Positions 1 to 8,972 of a stretch of DNA of 64,000 nucleotides are shown one piece after another. Positions within the stretch are counted from its first letter, which is position 1; the number at the start of each line of letters is the position of its first letter. The notes beneath the pieces are model-generated. The model worked only from the letters and a program-made list of their open reading frames with translations. It searched no databases and had not been told where the DNA came from. A program made the position numbers and the translations under genes. This stretch comes from Nocardia sp. NBC_00565 (GTDB taxonomy: Bacteria; Actinomycetota; Actinomycetes; Mycobacteriales; Mycobacteriaceae), in assembly GCF_036345915.1 (NCBI RefSeq), contig NZ_CP107785.1:2356001-2420000 (forward strand). The letters run 5' to 3'.

Positions 1-20
1 TCGTTCATCTTGTGCTCCAT
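1..20 (-). CDS. Start of a leftward gene running off the window edge
   Basis: On the minus strand a GAGGAAAC ribosome-binding-like sequence (about 25-33) precedes in-frame GTG (21-23) and ATG (18-20) codons; only about seven codons (M-E-H-K-M-N-E) remain before the edge. This arrangement is what a real start would look like, but no protein family can be judged from it. It would be divergent from the small plus-strand gene at 109. Confidence 0.3.
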
Positions 21-83
21 CACGGTTTCCTCGAGCCTCGGTACCTACACCTCACCGCATGTGGGCTTGCTCACTTGAGAGTA

Positions 84-94
84 TAGATTATCTA
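84..94. promoter_or_regulatory. Operator-like palindrome TAGATTATCTA
   Basis: TAGAT-T-ATCTA is a perfect 11-bp palindrome in an AT-rich patch between the possible leftward start at position 20 and the ATG at 109. Its position between divergent starts fits a repressor site. No regulator can be assigned. Confidence 0.35.
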
Positions 95-108
95 GATTCG
101 CAGACTGT

Positions 109-477
109 ATGAATTGCGCAAGATCCACGGGAGCCATCGGCTTCGAGGCCATAAGTGCGCTTATATTTGGCGCTGCCTGGAAGGTCCTGGATCTGTTGAT
201 CGAGTGGCGTCTGGTGCAGCTCGGCATCCACGAGAGCAAGAAAAAGCCGCTGCACTACACCATCGAGTTCAAGACGAAGGCCATCGGCAAGGGCGACCTG
301 AAGCCTATGGCACCGTTTGATGCTCAGCCGGACCTGTGGGAGCGGATTGCCGAAACATATGCGGCTACCGCGAATCTTCGGCGTTCGCTCGTCCATCGGC
401 GAATTTTGGAGGATGCTCCTCCTGGCCCTGTTCGGCTTTCCGTGAGTCAGCCACCGGACTGGTCGCGGTGGATGTAG
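109..477 (+). CDS. Hypothetical protein with HEPN-like RX4H motif
   Basis: 122 residues with no family I can name with confidence. The N-terminal half looks helical (A-W-K-V-L-D-L-L-I-E-W), followed by a charged stretch, and near residues 91-96 it reads R-R-S-L-V-H, an R-x4-H spacing like the catalytic motif of HEPN ribonucleases. GC-rich third positions partly support coding. The last 20 residues are low-complexity and proline-rich, so the 3' end may be decayed or shifted. HEPN membership is inference from one short motif. Confidence 0.4.
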   Translation: MNCARSTGAIGFEAISALIFGAAWKVLDLLIEWRLVQLGIHESKKKPLHYTIEFKTKAIGKGDLKPMAPFDAQPDLWERIAETYAATANLRRSLVHRRILEDAPPGPVRLSVSQPPDWSRWM

Positions 478-727
478 CGTAAAAACCCGTTTCAGGCCGG
501 TTCGCCTACGTGGATACGGTTGGGCGGAAATGCCGACCACGGAAGAGCTGGATTTGGTCGAGGGCCGCGTCCTCGGCTACTGCAGCGAAGAACCCGGTGG
601 CGCTATCGAACTCGCATCTGACCTGGGCACCTTGATTGGACTGCGGGAGCGCCGGGTATCTCATTCGCAGCTTCCGCCGACAGTGCAATTAGCCCCTAAC
701 CTGCGCCTTTGAGATTTGACCGGCGCC
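478..727. other. Intergenic or decayed stretch
   Basis: 250 bp between the small plus-strand gene and the convergent ferredoxin stop. A 60-codon plus-strand frame (530-712, starting M-P-T-T-E-E-L-D-L) is open but has no convincing ribosome-binding site or family resemblance. It could be a decayed continuation of the upstream gene. No clear terminator was seen. Confidence 0.3.
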
Positions 728-931
728 TCAAGAAGCCCACCGGATGGCGCTCATCGGGCAGGCGCCGATGCCCGCCTCAGCGTCGCTGACGAGTTCGCTC
801 GATACTTCGAAGTCTTGCCTCAGGGCGAAGCCGTCGTCATCCAAGTCATAAATGCCGGGAGCTGTTGCCGCACAGAGCCCGTGCCCCTCGCACTGTTCTA
901 GCTCGATGTGGATCTGTCGCGGAGCGCTCAT
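728..931 (-). CDS. 3Fe-4S-type ferredoxin
   Basis: 67-residue ferredoxin beginning M-S-A-P-R-Q-I-H-I-E. It has C-E-G-H-G-L-C near the N-terminus and G-A-C-P near the C-terminus. The middle Cys of the usual CxxCxxC is replaced by His/Gly, as in small actinobacterial 3Fe-4S or mixed-ligand ferredoxins that feed electrons to P450s or Rieske oxygenases. The ATG overlaps the stop of the upstream CoA ligase gene (ATGA), so it is translationally coupled as the last gene of the leftward operon. It may supply the Rieske dioxygenase at 10.6-12.4 kb, since no other small ferredoxin lies nearby; that pairing is inference. Confidence 0.85.
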   Translation of the reverse strand: MSAPRQIHIELEQCEGHGLCAATAPGIYDLDDDGFALRQDFEVSSELVSDAEAGIGACPMSAIRWAS

Positions 932-2481
932 GATTGCGCCTTTCTGGGCGGGGGCGGATTGTCGGCGGCCAAGTGCCGCAGCCGATTCCGGTCGATTTTG
1001 GACATCGCGGTCAGCGGCAATTCGTCGAGCACGATCAAGTGGTCGGGGGCCTTGTAGTCGGACAGGTGGGCTTTCGCCCAATCCCGAAGTGCTGGTAGCG
1101 AAATCGGGTCGGCTGGGTCGTCGGGGACGACGAACGCGACGCCGATCTCGCCGATCACGTCGGCAGGATGTCCGACGACGGCGGCGTTGCGCACGCGGGG
1201 GTGCTCGGCCAGCACCTGCTCGACCTCGACCGGGTGGATGTTGAATCCGCCCCTGATGTACATGTCACCGGAGCGGCCGACCAGCACGAGGTTTCCGTCG
1301 GTGTCGAATTTGCCGAGATCGCCGCTGACCAGATATCCCTCGGCGTCGAAAGCCGAGTCGGTCAACGGCTGGTTCTGCCAATAGCCGCGCATGACACAGC
1401 CACCCTTGATGCGTACCCGCCCGACTTCTCCAGTGGGCACCGACAATCCGGTGTCGTCGGTGATTCTGACGTCGACGCCGGCCTGGGGGCGACCCACGGT
1501 CCGGTACTGGACCTCCGGGGGATCGTCGGGCTCGGTTCCGCAGATTGTCGGTGATTCGGTCATCGCATACCGCACCACCAGGGCGACGCCGAGGCGCTCG
1601 GCAGTCTGCGCGACCAGCGCGGGCGATGCGGGTGCGGTCGCGACGACGCCGATCCGTAAGCAGGGGAGTGCTTCGGGTGTGACGCCGGGCAGATCCAGCA
1701 GTTTGGCCCACTGCGTCGGCACCGCACCCGCGACCGTGATTCGTTCGGCGCGTAAGACATCGAACATCCCGGCCGCGGTCCAAGGTGCCGGGGAGATCAC
1801 TATCGTTGTGCCCCAAACCAATTGGTCCCAGAGCTTGGACATGTAGCCGACATGGGCGAACGGGGTCGAGGTCAGCCGCCGGTCATACGGCGCGCTCATG
1901 ACTCCCGCGGCCGCCGCCGACGCGGCGAGATTGTCCGCGTCGAACCAGGCGCCCTTCGGCAAACCGGTTGTGCCACTGGTGAATACGATCGACACTGGGA
2001 ACTTGCGCTGGATCGTTTGCGCCGAGAGGCTGTCGGCATCGGCGCGGCCGGTCGCCAGATCGGACCTGGCGAGTTCGGTCAGTCCCGCCGGGACCGGCGG
2101 CAACTGGTCGTTTCCGGTGTCACGGATGACCAGGACCGGGGCGGCCTGGTCCAGCACCGCAGCGATTTCGCGAGGGCCGAGCCGTGGATTCAGCCCGGTG
2201 GTGATGGCGCCGAGCATCGCCGCGGCGGCGTAGCACACCGCGTAGTCGATGCAGGATGGCAGCATCAACGCGACCACATCGCCGGTGCCGACACCGACCG
2301 ATGTCAGCTGTGCGGCGACCGCATGCGCGCGGGCGATCCAGTCGGCGAAGCTGATACGGGTGCCGTCGGCTTCGACATAGGCATCCCTGGAGCCGTGTGC
2401 GGTCGCTGCGGCTTCCAGTAGCTCGGCGGTGTTGGCGTACGCGCCGGCTCGAAGCGGGGCACTCACCCGGATCGCGGTCAT
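928..2481 (-). CDS. Acyl-CoA synthetase (AMP-forming)
   Basis: 517-residue ANL-superfamily ligase that activates a carboxylic acid to its CoA thioester through an acyl-adenylate. The P-loop-like A3 motif reads T-S-G-T-T-G-L-P-K-G; later come Y-A-M-T-E-S, G-D-L-G-K-F and a C-terminal S-K-I-D-R catalytic-lysine region. Start at the ATG whose first codons give M-T-A-I-R, overlapping the preceding thiolase stop as ATGA. It lies downstream of two acyl-CoA dehydrogenases and a thiolase-like gene, so a fatty, alicyclic or side-chain acid is a likely substrate. The exact substrate cannot be read from the sequence. Confidence 0.88.
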   Translation of the reverse strand: MTAIRVSAPLRAGAYANTAELLEAAATAHGSRDAYVEADGTRISFADWIARAHAVAAQLTSVGVGTGDVVALMLPSCIDYAVCYAAAAMLGAITTGLNPRLGPREIAAVLDQAAPVLVIRDTGNDQLPPVPAGLTELARSDLATGRADADSLSAQTIQRKFPVSIVFTSGTTGLPKGAWFDADNLAASAAAAGVMSAPYDRRLTSTPFAHVGYMSKLWDQLVWGTTIVISPAPWTAAGMFDVLRAERITVAGAVPTQWAKLLDLPGVTPEALPCLRIGVVATAPASPALVAQTAERLGVALVVRYAMTESPTICGTEPDDPPEVQYRTVGRPQAGVDVRITDDTGLSVPTGEVGRVRIKGGCVMRGYWQNQPLTDSAFDAEGYLVSGDLGKFDTDGNLVLVGRSGDMYIRGGFNIHPVEVEQVLAEHPRVRNAAVVGHPADVIGEIGVAFVVPDDPADPISLPALRDWAKAHLSDYKAPDHLIVLDELPLTAMSKIDRNRLRHLAADNPPPPRKAQS

Positions 2482-3629
2482 GGCTGCTCCGCTCCCAGCA
2501 AAACTGTTCCGCTGGAGCAGAACCACCCGCCGGTGCCGCTGACGCAGGCAACCTTGGCGTCCGGCACCTGACGGGGACCGGACTCGCCGCGGAGCTGGCG
2601 AACCGCCTCGACGAGCAGGAACAGCCCGCGCTGCCCCGGGTGGCATGCGGACAGCCCACCACCGTCGGTGTTGGTCGGCAGCGCGCCACCCAACCGGAGC
2701 GCGCCGCTCTCGACGAACGCCCCGCCTTCGCCCTTGCCGCAGAAGCCGAGATCCTCGAGCGTCAGCAGCAGCATGTAGGTGAAGGCGTCGTACAGTTCGG
2801 CGACATCGACGTCGGCCGGTGCCAGCCCGGCCCGCTGGAAGGCCAGCGGGCCGCTGACTGCGGCGGGGCCGATGGTCATGTCGTCCCACTGACTCGTCAG
2901 CATGTGCGACGTGGCCTCCGCCGAGCCGAGGATCCAGACCGGATCCGACTTCAGATCGGCGACCCGGTCCTCGGCGACGAGGATCGCGGCGGCGCCGCCG
3001 TCCGAGCGAATACAGCAGTGCAGCTTGGTGAACGGGTCCGCGATCATCGGCCCGGACAGCACATCGTCGATGGTGATGGCGTCGCGGTAGTACGCCTCCG
3101 GGTTGTCGGTTGCGTTGAACCGCGCGGATACGGCGACCTCGGCGAGCTGCTCGATGGTGGTGCCGTACTGATACATGTGCCGCCGGGCCGCCATCGCGTA
3201 TTTGGATACCAGTGTGTGGCCGTAGGGCGCGTCCCACTGCAACGGTCCGCGGGAGCCCCAATTGATATTCGCGGTCCGTAGTCCCTTACGGAGGTCGGCG
3301 CGCGCGGTGGAGCCGTAGGTGAGCAGCACGACATCGGCATGCCCCGCCGAGATCGCGTCGGCCGCATGCGAAACCATCACCTCCCAGGAGGCGCCACCTA
3401 CCGAGGTCGAGTCGATCCACCTCGGCCGCAGACCGAGATACTCGCCGACGTCGGTGGGTGGCAGCATGCCCTGGCTGGTCGAGCCGAGGCCGTCGATGTC
3501 CTGCGGGGTCAGCCCGGCATCGGCGAGCGCGCGTCGACTTGCCTGGGCCATCAGCTCATACGCGTTCTTGTCGTCTACCCGGCCCACGTCGGACAGCGCG
3601 ACACCGGCGATGGCAACCTTGCGACTCAT
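2478..3629 (-). CDS. Thiolase-superfamily lipid-transfer-type protein
   Basis: 383 residues of the SCP-x/Ltp-like branch of the thiolase fold. Thiolase landmarks include A-E-L-Y-D-A-F (NEAF position) and G-G-A-L-P-T-N-T-D-G-G. The usual nucleophile segment reads S-V-G-G-A-S-W-E with no Cys, which resembles Ltp2-type retro-aldolases rather than true thiolases. Such proteins normally need a DUF35 partner; the only one in the window is at 10144-10635. Start ATG at 3629 overlaps the upstream acyl-CoA dehydrogenase stop (ATGA). Function as thiolase or aldolase remains open. Confidence 0.8.
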   Translation of the reverse strand: MSRKVAIAGVALSDVGRVDDKNAYELMAQASRRALADAGLTPQDIDGLGSTSQGMLPPTDVGEYLGLRPRWIDSTSVGGASWEVMVSHAADAISAGHADVVLLTYGSTARADLRKGLRTANINWGSRGPLQWDAPYGHTLVSKYAMAARRHMYQYGTTIEQLAEVAVSARFNATDNPEAYYRDAITIDDVLSGPMIADPFTKLHCCIRSDGGAAAILVAEDRVADLKSDPVWILGSAEATSHMLTSQWDDMTIGPAAVSGPLAFQRAGLAPADVDVAELYDAFTYMLLLTLEDLGFCGKGEGGAFVESGALRLGGALPTNTDGGGLSACHPGQRGLFLLVEAVRQLRGESGPRQVPDAKVACVSGTGGWFCSSGTVLLGAEQP

Positions 3630-4654
3630 GCGGCGACGTCCTGGCTGAGCAGTTCGGCGAGCACCTCGGATGGCTCGGCGATCAGGTGTTTGTAGACGTG
3701 CGCACGTTTGAGATAGAGGTGTGCGTTGTGTTCGTAGGTGTAGCCCATTCCGCCGTGTACGTGGATGCAGGCTGCCCCATTGTCCACCGCCGCGCTCGCG
3801 GCGACGGCTCTGGCCGCCAGCACTTGCGCCAGGGTGTTCGGCCGGGCCGAGGCCAGGCACACCGCGGCGAAACATACTTGGGCGAACGCCGATTCGGTGC
3901 GCACTGCCATGTCGGAGCACGCGTGCTTGATCGCCTGGTGCACGCCGATCGGACTGCCGAACTGAACTCGCGTCTTCGCGTGTTCGGTCGCCAGTTGGGT
4001 TGCTCCGTCCGCGATTCCGGCAAGGAATGCCGCCGACAGCAGGACTGCGCGTAGCCAGATCGAATCGGCACTGTCCGGCAGCCAGTGCACTACCGCCCCC
4101 GCGGTGACAGTCGCGGTGGCCAGCCGGGTGGCGGGGTCGACGGAGTCGAGGTCGGCCACGTCGGCGAACTCGCTTGCCGCCACGAGCGCGGCGCCCTGCC
4201 TGGTGATCAGCAGTAGGTAGCTGCAGCCTGCGGCGTCGATGAGATCGAAGGTCCCGTTGAATCCGTCTGCCCCGGCCGACCCGTCGCCGCGCAGTTCGGC
4301 CAATCCGACTACGGCTGATCCGTCGCCGATCCGTCCGGACAACTCGCTGTCGCCGCAGTGCGCGGCAACGCGCGCACCCAGTGTGGCGGCCAGGAAAGGT
4401 CCGGTGGCCAGCTGCCTGCCGAGTTCGACGAAGAGCAGGGCCTCGTCGTCGAAGGGCTGGCCCGCGCCACCGTATTCCTCGGCGAGCCCGAGGGTCAGTA
4501 ACCCCAGTTCGGCGCCTTCTCTCCAGACGGCCGGGTCGACCGACGACTCGTCGCTCGCGCGTCGGCGGATGTCCTCGATGGGCATCCGCGCGCGAACGAA
4601 TTCCGCTGCGGCGGCGACGAGTTCGAGTTGGTCGTCGGAGGGTAGGAGGTTCAT
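3626..4654 (-). CDS. Acyl-CoA dehydrogenase, short subunit
   Basis: 342-residue FadE-family protein, shorter than a typical homotetrameric enzyme (about 380-400). The C-terminal half carries the typical R-V-Q-F-G-S-P-I-G-V-H-Q-A-I-K-H stretch and G-G-M-G-Y-T-Y-E-H. It follows a longer FadE gene by 16 bp, matching the two-gene alpha2beta2 acyl-CoA dehydrogenases known from actinobacterial steroid and side-chain catabolism, in which both subunits build the active site. The start (M-N-L-L-P-S-D-D) follows an AGAAAG-like site. It would desaturate a CoA ester made by the downstream ligase. Confidence 0.85.
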   Translation of the reverse strand: MNLLPSDDQLELVAAAAEFVRARMPIEDIRRRASDESSVDPAVWREGAELGLLTLGLAEEYGGAGQPFDDEALLFVELGRQLATGPFLAATLGARVAAHCGDSELSGRIGDGSAVVGLAELRGDGSAGADGFNGTFDLIDAAGCSYLLLITRQGAALVAASEFADVADLDSVDPATRLATATVTAGAVVHWLPDSADSIWLRAVLLSAAFLAGIADGATQLATEHAKTRVQFGSPIGVHQAIKHACSDMAVRTESAFAQVCFAAVCLASARPNTLAQVLAARAVAASAAVDNGAACIHVHGGMGYTYEHNAHLYLKRAHVYKHLIAEPSEVLAELLSQDVAA

Positions 4655-4670
4655 GATGTGCTGCTTTCTG

Positions 4671-5843
4671 TCATCGCGGCAGGCCGAGGACGCGCTCGCC
4701 GATGATGTTGCGCTGGATCTCGGACGTGCCGCCGCCGATGGCCTGCGAGAACGAGTAGAAGTAGTTGCCGACCCATCCGTCCGGATCCCACCGGGACGTG
4801 CGCCGCAGTGCATCCGTGCCGACGATGTCCATCGCGAGCGCGCCGACTTCCTTGGCCAGATCGCCGTAGAACAGCTTGAGCATCGATCCCTTCGGACCGG
4901 GTGTTTCGGTCTGCATGCTGCGGCAGATGCCCGCGTAGGTCATCGCACGCAAGGAGGTGACCGACGCTCGGGCGCGGGCGAGCCGGCGCGCGATCTCCTC
5001 ATCGAGGATGGCGGGTCGTTTGCCATCTGGTCCGACATGGTCACGGGCGAAGTCGATCAGATCCTCGACCACCTTGGTGAGACGAACCTGATTGGCGGTG
5101 AAGGCGGTTCCGCGTTCGAAGGACAGCGTCGACATGGCGACGCTCCAGCCCGCACCCACCGTGCCGACGACATTCGAGACCGGGATCCGGACGTCGTCGT
5201 AGAACACCTCGCAGAATTCGGCGCCGCCTTCGATCGTTTCGATGGCGCGGATATCGATGCCCGGGCTGCGCATATCACAGATCAGCCAGGTGATTCCCTG
5301 GTGTTTCGACCCGGAGTTGTCGGTCCGCACGAGCAACTCCTGGTAGTCCGCGCAGTCCGCGAAGCTGGTCCAGATCTTCTGTCCGGAAATTACGAACTCG
5401 TCGCCGTCCAGCACCGCCTTGGTCCGCAGCGCGGCCAGGTCCGAGCCCGCTTCGGGCTCGGAGAAGCCCTGGCACCACACGACCTCGCCCTGCAGAATCC
5501 GGGGCAGGTGGAATTCCTTCTGTGCCTGGTCGGCGCGAGTGATCAAGGTGGGTCCCGCGTGACTGAGCCCGACGAAGTTGGCGTCGATGCCCGGGAATCC
5601 CGCGGCCGCATACTCCTCATACCAGATGAGCTGCTGCAACAGGGTCAGCCCGCCGCCACCGTATTCCTTGGGCCAGGCGATTCCGGCCCAGCCACCCTTC
5701 CACTGGGTGCGCTGCCAGGCCATGTCGTATTCGCGGATACCTGCGTGATCACGGGGCCGCGGCTCCGAGGGCTTGTTCTCGCGCAGCCAGGCGCGGACCT
5801 CCTCGCGGAACTCCCACTGTTCCTTCGTGAAGTCCAAATCCAT
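4671..5843 (-). CDS. Acyl-CoA dehydrogenase, long subunit
   Basis: 390 residues with a full acyl-CoA dehydrogenase fold. Landmarks are W-C-Q-G-F-S-E-P-E-A-G-S-D-L-A (FAD/substrate loop), I-S-G-Q-K-I-W-T-S and the C-terminal G-G-G-T-S-E-I-Q-R-N-I-I-G-E-R. ATG at 5843 follows an AGGAAAGG-like ribosome-binding site. It is probably the larger partner of the short subunit encoded next. A fused gene with the same two kinds of domain occurs at 35190-37448. The operator-like repeat at 5891 lies just upstream. Confidence 0.88.
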   Translation of the reverse strand: MDLDFTKEQWEFREEVRAWLRENKPSEPRPRDHAGIREYDMAWQRTQWKGGWAGIAWPKEYGGGGLTLLQQLIWYEEYAAAGFPGIDANFVGLSHAGPTLITRADQAQKEFHLPRILQGEVVWCQGFSEPEAGSDLAALRTKAVLDGDEFVISGQKIWTSFADCADYQELLVRTDNSGSKHQGITWLICDMRSPGIDIRAIETIEGGAEFCEVFYDDVRIPVSNVVGTVGAGWSVAMSTLSFERGTAFTANQVRLTKVVEDLIDFARDHVGPDGKRPAILDEEIARRLARARASVTSLRAMTYAGICRSMQTETPGPKGSMLKLFYGDLAKEVGALAMDIVGTDALRRTSRWDPDGWVGNYFYSFSQAIGGGTSEIQRNIIGERVLGLPR

Positions 5844-5890
5844 CGGTAGACCTTTCCTCGGAATGTACGCGCCTGCAGCCTGAGTATAAG

Positions 5891-5904
5891 TGACACAACC
5901 GTCA
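5891..5904. promoter_or_regulatory. Operator-like repeat TGACA-N4-CGTCA
   Basis: TGACACAACCGTCA, followed by GAT, lies 48 bp upstream of the acyl-CoA dehydrogenase start at 5843 and after the aldolase stop. Nearly the same 17 bases occur at 19188. The repeat also sits inside a wider AGTG...CACT symmetry. It suggests an internal promoter under a TetR-type repressor. Confidence 0.5.
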
Positions 5905-5927
5905 GATGTAACACTGATTGCGGCCTG

Positions 5928-6698
5928 CTATGCGCCACATCCATACTCTTGCGCCAGCATCTCGGCGCCACGCGCGAGTAGAGTCACGTCGGCCCCGACC
6001 AGCACGAATGCCGCACCGGCTGCCATATATCGCCGCGCGATAGCTGGATTGAACGCGTTGACGCCTGCCGCGACGCCACTAACGCGAATGGTGTGCAGCG
6101 CCGCTTCGATCGTGGCGACTACTTCGGGAGACTCGGGTTTGCCGAGGTGCCCCATCGACGCCGCGAGATCGGCGGGCCCGATGAAGATCGCATCAATGCC
6201 GTCGACCGAGGCTATCTTCGCCAGTTCGGCGATGCCCTGCACGGACTCGATCTGAACCGTCACCGTCATCGACTCATTCGCGGTGATGAGATAGTCAGAA
6301 ACGCGGTTCCAGCGGGAGGCGCGGGCCAGTGCGCTTCCGACGCCGCGGATCCCCGCGGGCGGGTAGCGGGTGGCCGCGACGACCGCGCTCGCCTCGGCCG
6401 CCGATTCGATCATCGGCACGACCAGGTTCGTGACGCCGATATCGAGGAGTTGCTTGATGACGGCGGGGTCGGCCGATGGCGGACGGACCAGTGCCTCGAC
6501 CGGATAGGTTGCGACCGCCTGGAGCTGGGCGAGCGTGGACCGCAGATCGTTGGGCGCGTGCTCCTGGTCGATCAGCAGCCAGTCGAGTCCGGCGCCCGCG
6601 CAGATTTCGGCCGAGTACGGGTTGGCGCCGGCGACCCACATGCCGATCTGTGGTCGACCGGAGTGCAGGGCATCGCGCCATCGATTGCCGGCCGTCAC
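5928..6698 (-). CDS. hpaI: 4-hydroxy-2-oxoheptanedioate-type aldolase
   Basis: 256-residue HpcH/HpaI class II aldolase that cleaves a 4-hydroxy-2-oxo acid into pyruvate (or an oxo acid) and an aldehyde at the end of a meta-cleavage pathway. It closely follows E. coli Hpa[17 protein letters not shown] (catalytic His), V-R-P-P (Arg), Q-I-E-S (metal Glu), [11 protein letters not shown] (metal Asp), plus [13 protein letters not shown] chose the GTG at 6698 because it overlaps the hydratase stop as GTGA; an in-frame ATG at 6722 would add eight residues. The true substrate may differ from the E. coli one. Confidence 0.85.
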   Translation of the reverse strand: MTAGNRWRDALHSGRPQIGMWVAGANPYSAEICAGAGLDWLLIDQEHAPNDLRSTLAQLQAVATYPVEALVRPPSADPAVIKQLLDIGVTNLVVPMIESAAEASAVVAATRYPPAGIRGVGSALARASRWNRVSDYLITANESMTVTVQIESVQGIAELAKIASVDGIDAIFIGPADLAASMGHLGKPESPEVVATIEAALHTIRVSGVAAGVNAFNPAIARRYMAAGAAFVLVGADVTLLARGAEMLAQEYGCGA

Positions 6699-7510
6699 GG
6701 TTGTGGCCTTTCGAACGAGCACGAGACGGTCCCGAGCGGTCCGTAGTCCGCGACGAAGGTGTCACCGGGTTCGGCGAACACCGGCGTGGTGAACGAGCCC
6801 GATAGGACGACATCGCCTGCCCGCAGCCAGACACCATACGGCGCAAGGCGATTCGCCAGCCAAGCCACGCCGTTGCCGGGGTGGTTGAGCACCGCCGCGG
6901 CGACTCCGGATTCCTCGATCGTGCCGTTGCGCAGCAACAGCGCGGCGATCCAGCGCAGGTCCGTATCGAGGGGGCGGACCACGCGGCCGCCGAGCACGAT
7001 GCCCGCGTCGGCGGCATTATCGGCGATGGTGTCCACGATGGTGCGCCGGTGCCCGGTGTCGGGATCGGTCATCTGCACTCGCGCGTCGAGGATCTCGAGC
7101 GCCGGGGTGACGAACTCCGTTGCCCGCAGTACGTCGTAGAGCGTGACGTCATTCTGGGACAGATCCTGTCCGAGAATGAACGCCAGCTCGACCTCGATGC
7201 GTGGCCGGATGAACCGGCCCGCGGGCACGACACCGCCGTCCTCGAAGAACATGTCGTCGAAGAGCACGCCGTAGTCGGGCTCGGAGATGGATACGGCACG
7301 CTGCATGACCTTCGAGGTCAGGCCGATCTTCCGGCCGCGGATCACCCGGCCTTCGGCGACCTTGAGGTCCACGAGAACTCGTTGGACTGCGTAGGCATCC
7401 TCGATCGACATCTCCGGATGATCGAGGGACGGTTGGCGAATCGGCACGCGTGTGCGTTCGGCCTCGTGCAGCCGCCGGGCGAGATCGTCGATGGTGGTGG
7501 AGTCAAGCAT
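6695..7510 (-). CDS. hpaH: 2-oxo-hept-3-ene-1,7-dioate hydratase-like
   Basis: 271-residue member of the 2-keto-4-pentenoate hydratase/FAH-like family, which adds water to a 2-oxo-alkenoate to make the aldolase substrate. Visible landmarks are the R-K-I-G-L-T-S motif, R-I-E-V-E-L-A-F (ExE metal ligands) and A-L-E-I-L-D-A-R. It lies between the C-C hydrolase and the aldolase, the usual order hydrolase-hydratase-aldolase for meta-cleavage. The symbol is by similarity; a phenylpropionate- or steroid-type hydratase role is possible. Confidence 0.83.
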   Translation of the reverse strand: MLDSTTIDDLARRLHEAERTRVPIRQPSLDHPEMSIEDAYAVQRVLVDLKVAEGRVIRGRKIGLTSKVMQRAVSISEPDYGVLFDDMFFEDGGVVPAGRFIRPRIEVELAFILGQDLSQNDVTLYDVLRATEFVTPALEILDARVQMTDPDTGHRRTIVDTIADNAADAGIVLGGRVVRPLDTDLRWIAALLLRNGTIEESGVAAAVLNHPGNGVAWLANRLAPYGVWLRAGDVVLSGSFTTPVFAEPGDTFVADYGPLGTVSCSFERPQP

Positions 7511-7519
7511 CTCGATCGC

Positions 7520-8407
7520 TCACTTCCCGAGGAATTGCAGCGCGGCCCGATTGAAGCTCGGCGCGTCCTCGAAGTGCGGCCAGTGCCGGACCTCGGGCAT
7601 CTCGAAAACCTCGGAGTCGGGAATCAGGCGGGCGATGGTTCGTGCCGTCTCCTGGTAGACGCCGTGGTCCGCGCCGGAGGCGACAATCATGGTCGGCGCC
7701 GCGATCGTGGTCCACTGCGCCGCCGGAATCAGGTTGCGGTCGCGGGCCGCGGGATCCTGCAGGATCAGCAGGTGGTTGATGGTCTCGCGGGTATCGGTGC
7801 GCCGGTAGATCGCCTGGCGCAACGCGATCAGGTCCGGGATGCGGTTGTTCTCGTCGGCGATCAGGTGCTCGAACACCTTGTGGATCGACGCCCAGCTCGG
7901 ATCGTTCACCGCCTGCGTGCGCTCGGCGCGGATCCGCGCCATGTTGGACACCGAGGCCTCCATGCCGGCCGGTGACATGAGGATCAACTTGCCGACGCGA
8001 TCGGGATGGGCAACCGCGGTTGCCGCGGCCACCCAGGCGCCGAGCGACATGGCGACGAGGTGGGTCTTGGACATGCCGAAGTGGTCCATGACGCCGAGAA
8101 CCTGCCGTACGTAGACCGCGACCTCGTAGTCGTAGTCGGGCTTGTCGGAGAAGCCGTTGCCGACCATGTCGATGGCGACGCAGTGGTACTGCGAGCTGAG
8201 CGCGGACAGGTTGGGCGCGAACGTTTCCCAGTGCCCGCCGGTGCCGTGCAGCAGGATCACGTGCGGCTTGTCGGGCGAGCCCGCCTCGGCCACTCGGGTG
8301 CGCACGCCGTCGATGTCGACGAAGGTCTGCCGGAAGTCGAGTTCGCGCAGGTAGCCCCAGATGCTCCGGTAGTCGTCCGTGCTGGCAAGAGTCGTCGTCT
8401 CCGTCAT
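7520..8407 (-). CDS. Meta-cleavage C-C bond hydrolase (alpha/beta)
   Basis: 295-residue alpha/beta hydrolase. Oxyanion region H-G-T-G-G-H-W-E-T-F, nucleophile elbow A-M-S-L-G-A-W, an acid in S-G-A-D-H-G and a C-terminal R-H-W-P-H-F-E-D-A histidine. This arrangement is typical of MhpC/BphD-like enzymes that hydrolyse the vinylogous 1,5-diketone produced by extradiol ring cleavage. ATG at 8407 has a strong GGAGG site eight bases upstream; an in-frame start further upstream is less likely. It is the first gene of the leftward operon. No extradiol dioxygenase is present in the window to make its expected substrate. Confidence 0.85.
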   Translation of the reverse strand: MTETTTLASTDDYRSIWGYLRELDFRQTFVDIDGVRTRVAEAGSPDKPHVILLHGTGGHWETFAPNLSALSSQYHCVAIDMVGNGFSDKPDYDYEVAVYVRQVLGVMDHFGMSKTHLVAMSLGAWVAAATAVAHPDRVGKLILMSPAGMEASVSNMARIRAERTQAVNDPSWASIHKVFEHLIADENNRIPDLIALRQAIYRRTDTRETINHLLILQDPAARDRNLIPAAQWTTIAAPTMIVASGADHGVYQETARTIARLIPDSEVFEMPEVRHWPHFEDAPSFNRAALQFLGK

Positions 8408-8687
8408 GCGCCCTCCATGGCTATGTGCGGTATTCAGGTGCGATCTACTCATCGAGATGGCCTCGATGTCGGTCCGATCTGTCCATCGCGTTCATCTTTA
8501 TAAGGTCCAGATCAATGGCTCTGACCTGGGTGGTTGTGAAGAATACACGATGAGGGCAACGGGCTACAGCCTATTGTTTCTGACAGTCGTATACGCTAAT
8601 ACTGAAAAGGGGCCGCCGAGCGAGGGAGGCGGATCTCTCCGTCACCGGCCCGGTGTCGGATCAGCAACGATCGGGTTATCGAGGAAC
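8408..8687. promoter_or_regulatory. Divergent promoter region of the catabolic island
   Basis: 280 bp between the leftward hydrolase and the rightward small gene. It is AT-richer than its surroundings around 8560-8610. At about 8580 it contains CTGACAGTCG, which on the minus strand reads ACTGTCAG, one half of the TGACA-N4-YGTCAGAT repeat seen at 5891 and 19188. No complete repeat or clear -35/-10 pair can be fixed. Confidence 0.4.
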
Positions 8688-8972
8688 ATGTCTGGAGCAG
8701 AGGAAAACCACGTCGTCAAGCGGCGGGAGTTGGCCCTGTTGGCCAACGAGTTCGCCGCTGTCCGGATCTCCTTGGACACGAGTGGCAACGGGCCGCGACT
8801 TCTGGTGGAGGATCTCGACAGCAACGACCGCATCTTTCTCTCCCCACTGGAGCTGGCCTGTTTCTGTCTTGCCACCGGCGAGGACCGAGATGACTGGTTG
8901 CGTGTCGGCAACTATCGCGACGAACGGCGGCAGCGGCCTGCGGAGCCCGTGCGAACGGAGGAGCCGCGGTGA
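8688..8972 (+). CDS. Small conserved-looking protein of aromatic cluster
   Basis: 94 residues with a GAGGA ribosome-binding site at 8681 before the ATG. The core (V-R-I-S-L-D-T-S-G-N-G-P-R-L-L-V-E-D-L followed by L-S-P-L-E-L-A-C-F) resembles short proteins found beside aromatic dioxygenase genes in Rhodococcus and relatives, sometimes annotated as dihydrodiol dehydrogenase although too short for a Rossmann enzyme. It is the first gene of the rightward operon and its stop overlaps the next start as GTGA. Function unknown. Confidence 0.7.
   Translation: MSGAEENHVVKRRELALLANEFAAVRISLDTSGNGPRLLVEDLDSNDRIFLSPLELACFCLATGEDRDDWLRVGNYRDERRQRPAEPVRTEEPR

Noticed and set aside
4239..5849. A 536-codon plus-strand frame opposite the acyl-CoA dehydrogenases
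   Set aside because: No domain features, low-complexity Ser/Ala/Arg composition, and the minus-strand genes there have full catalytic motifs.
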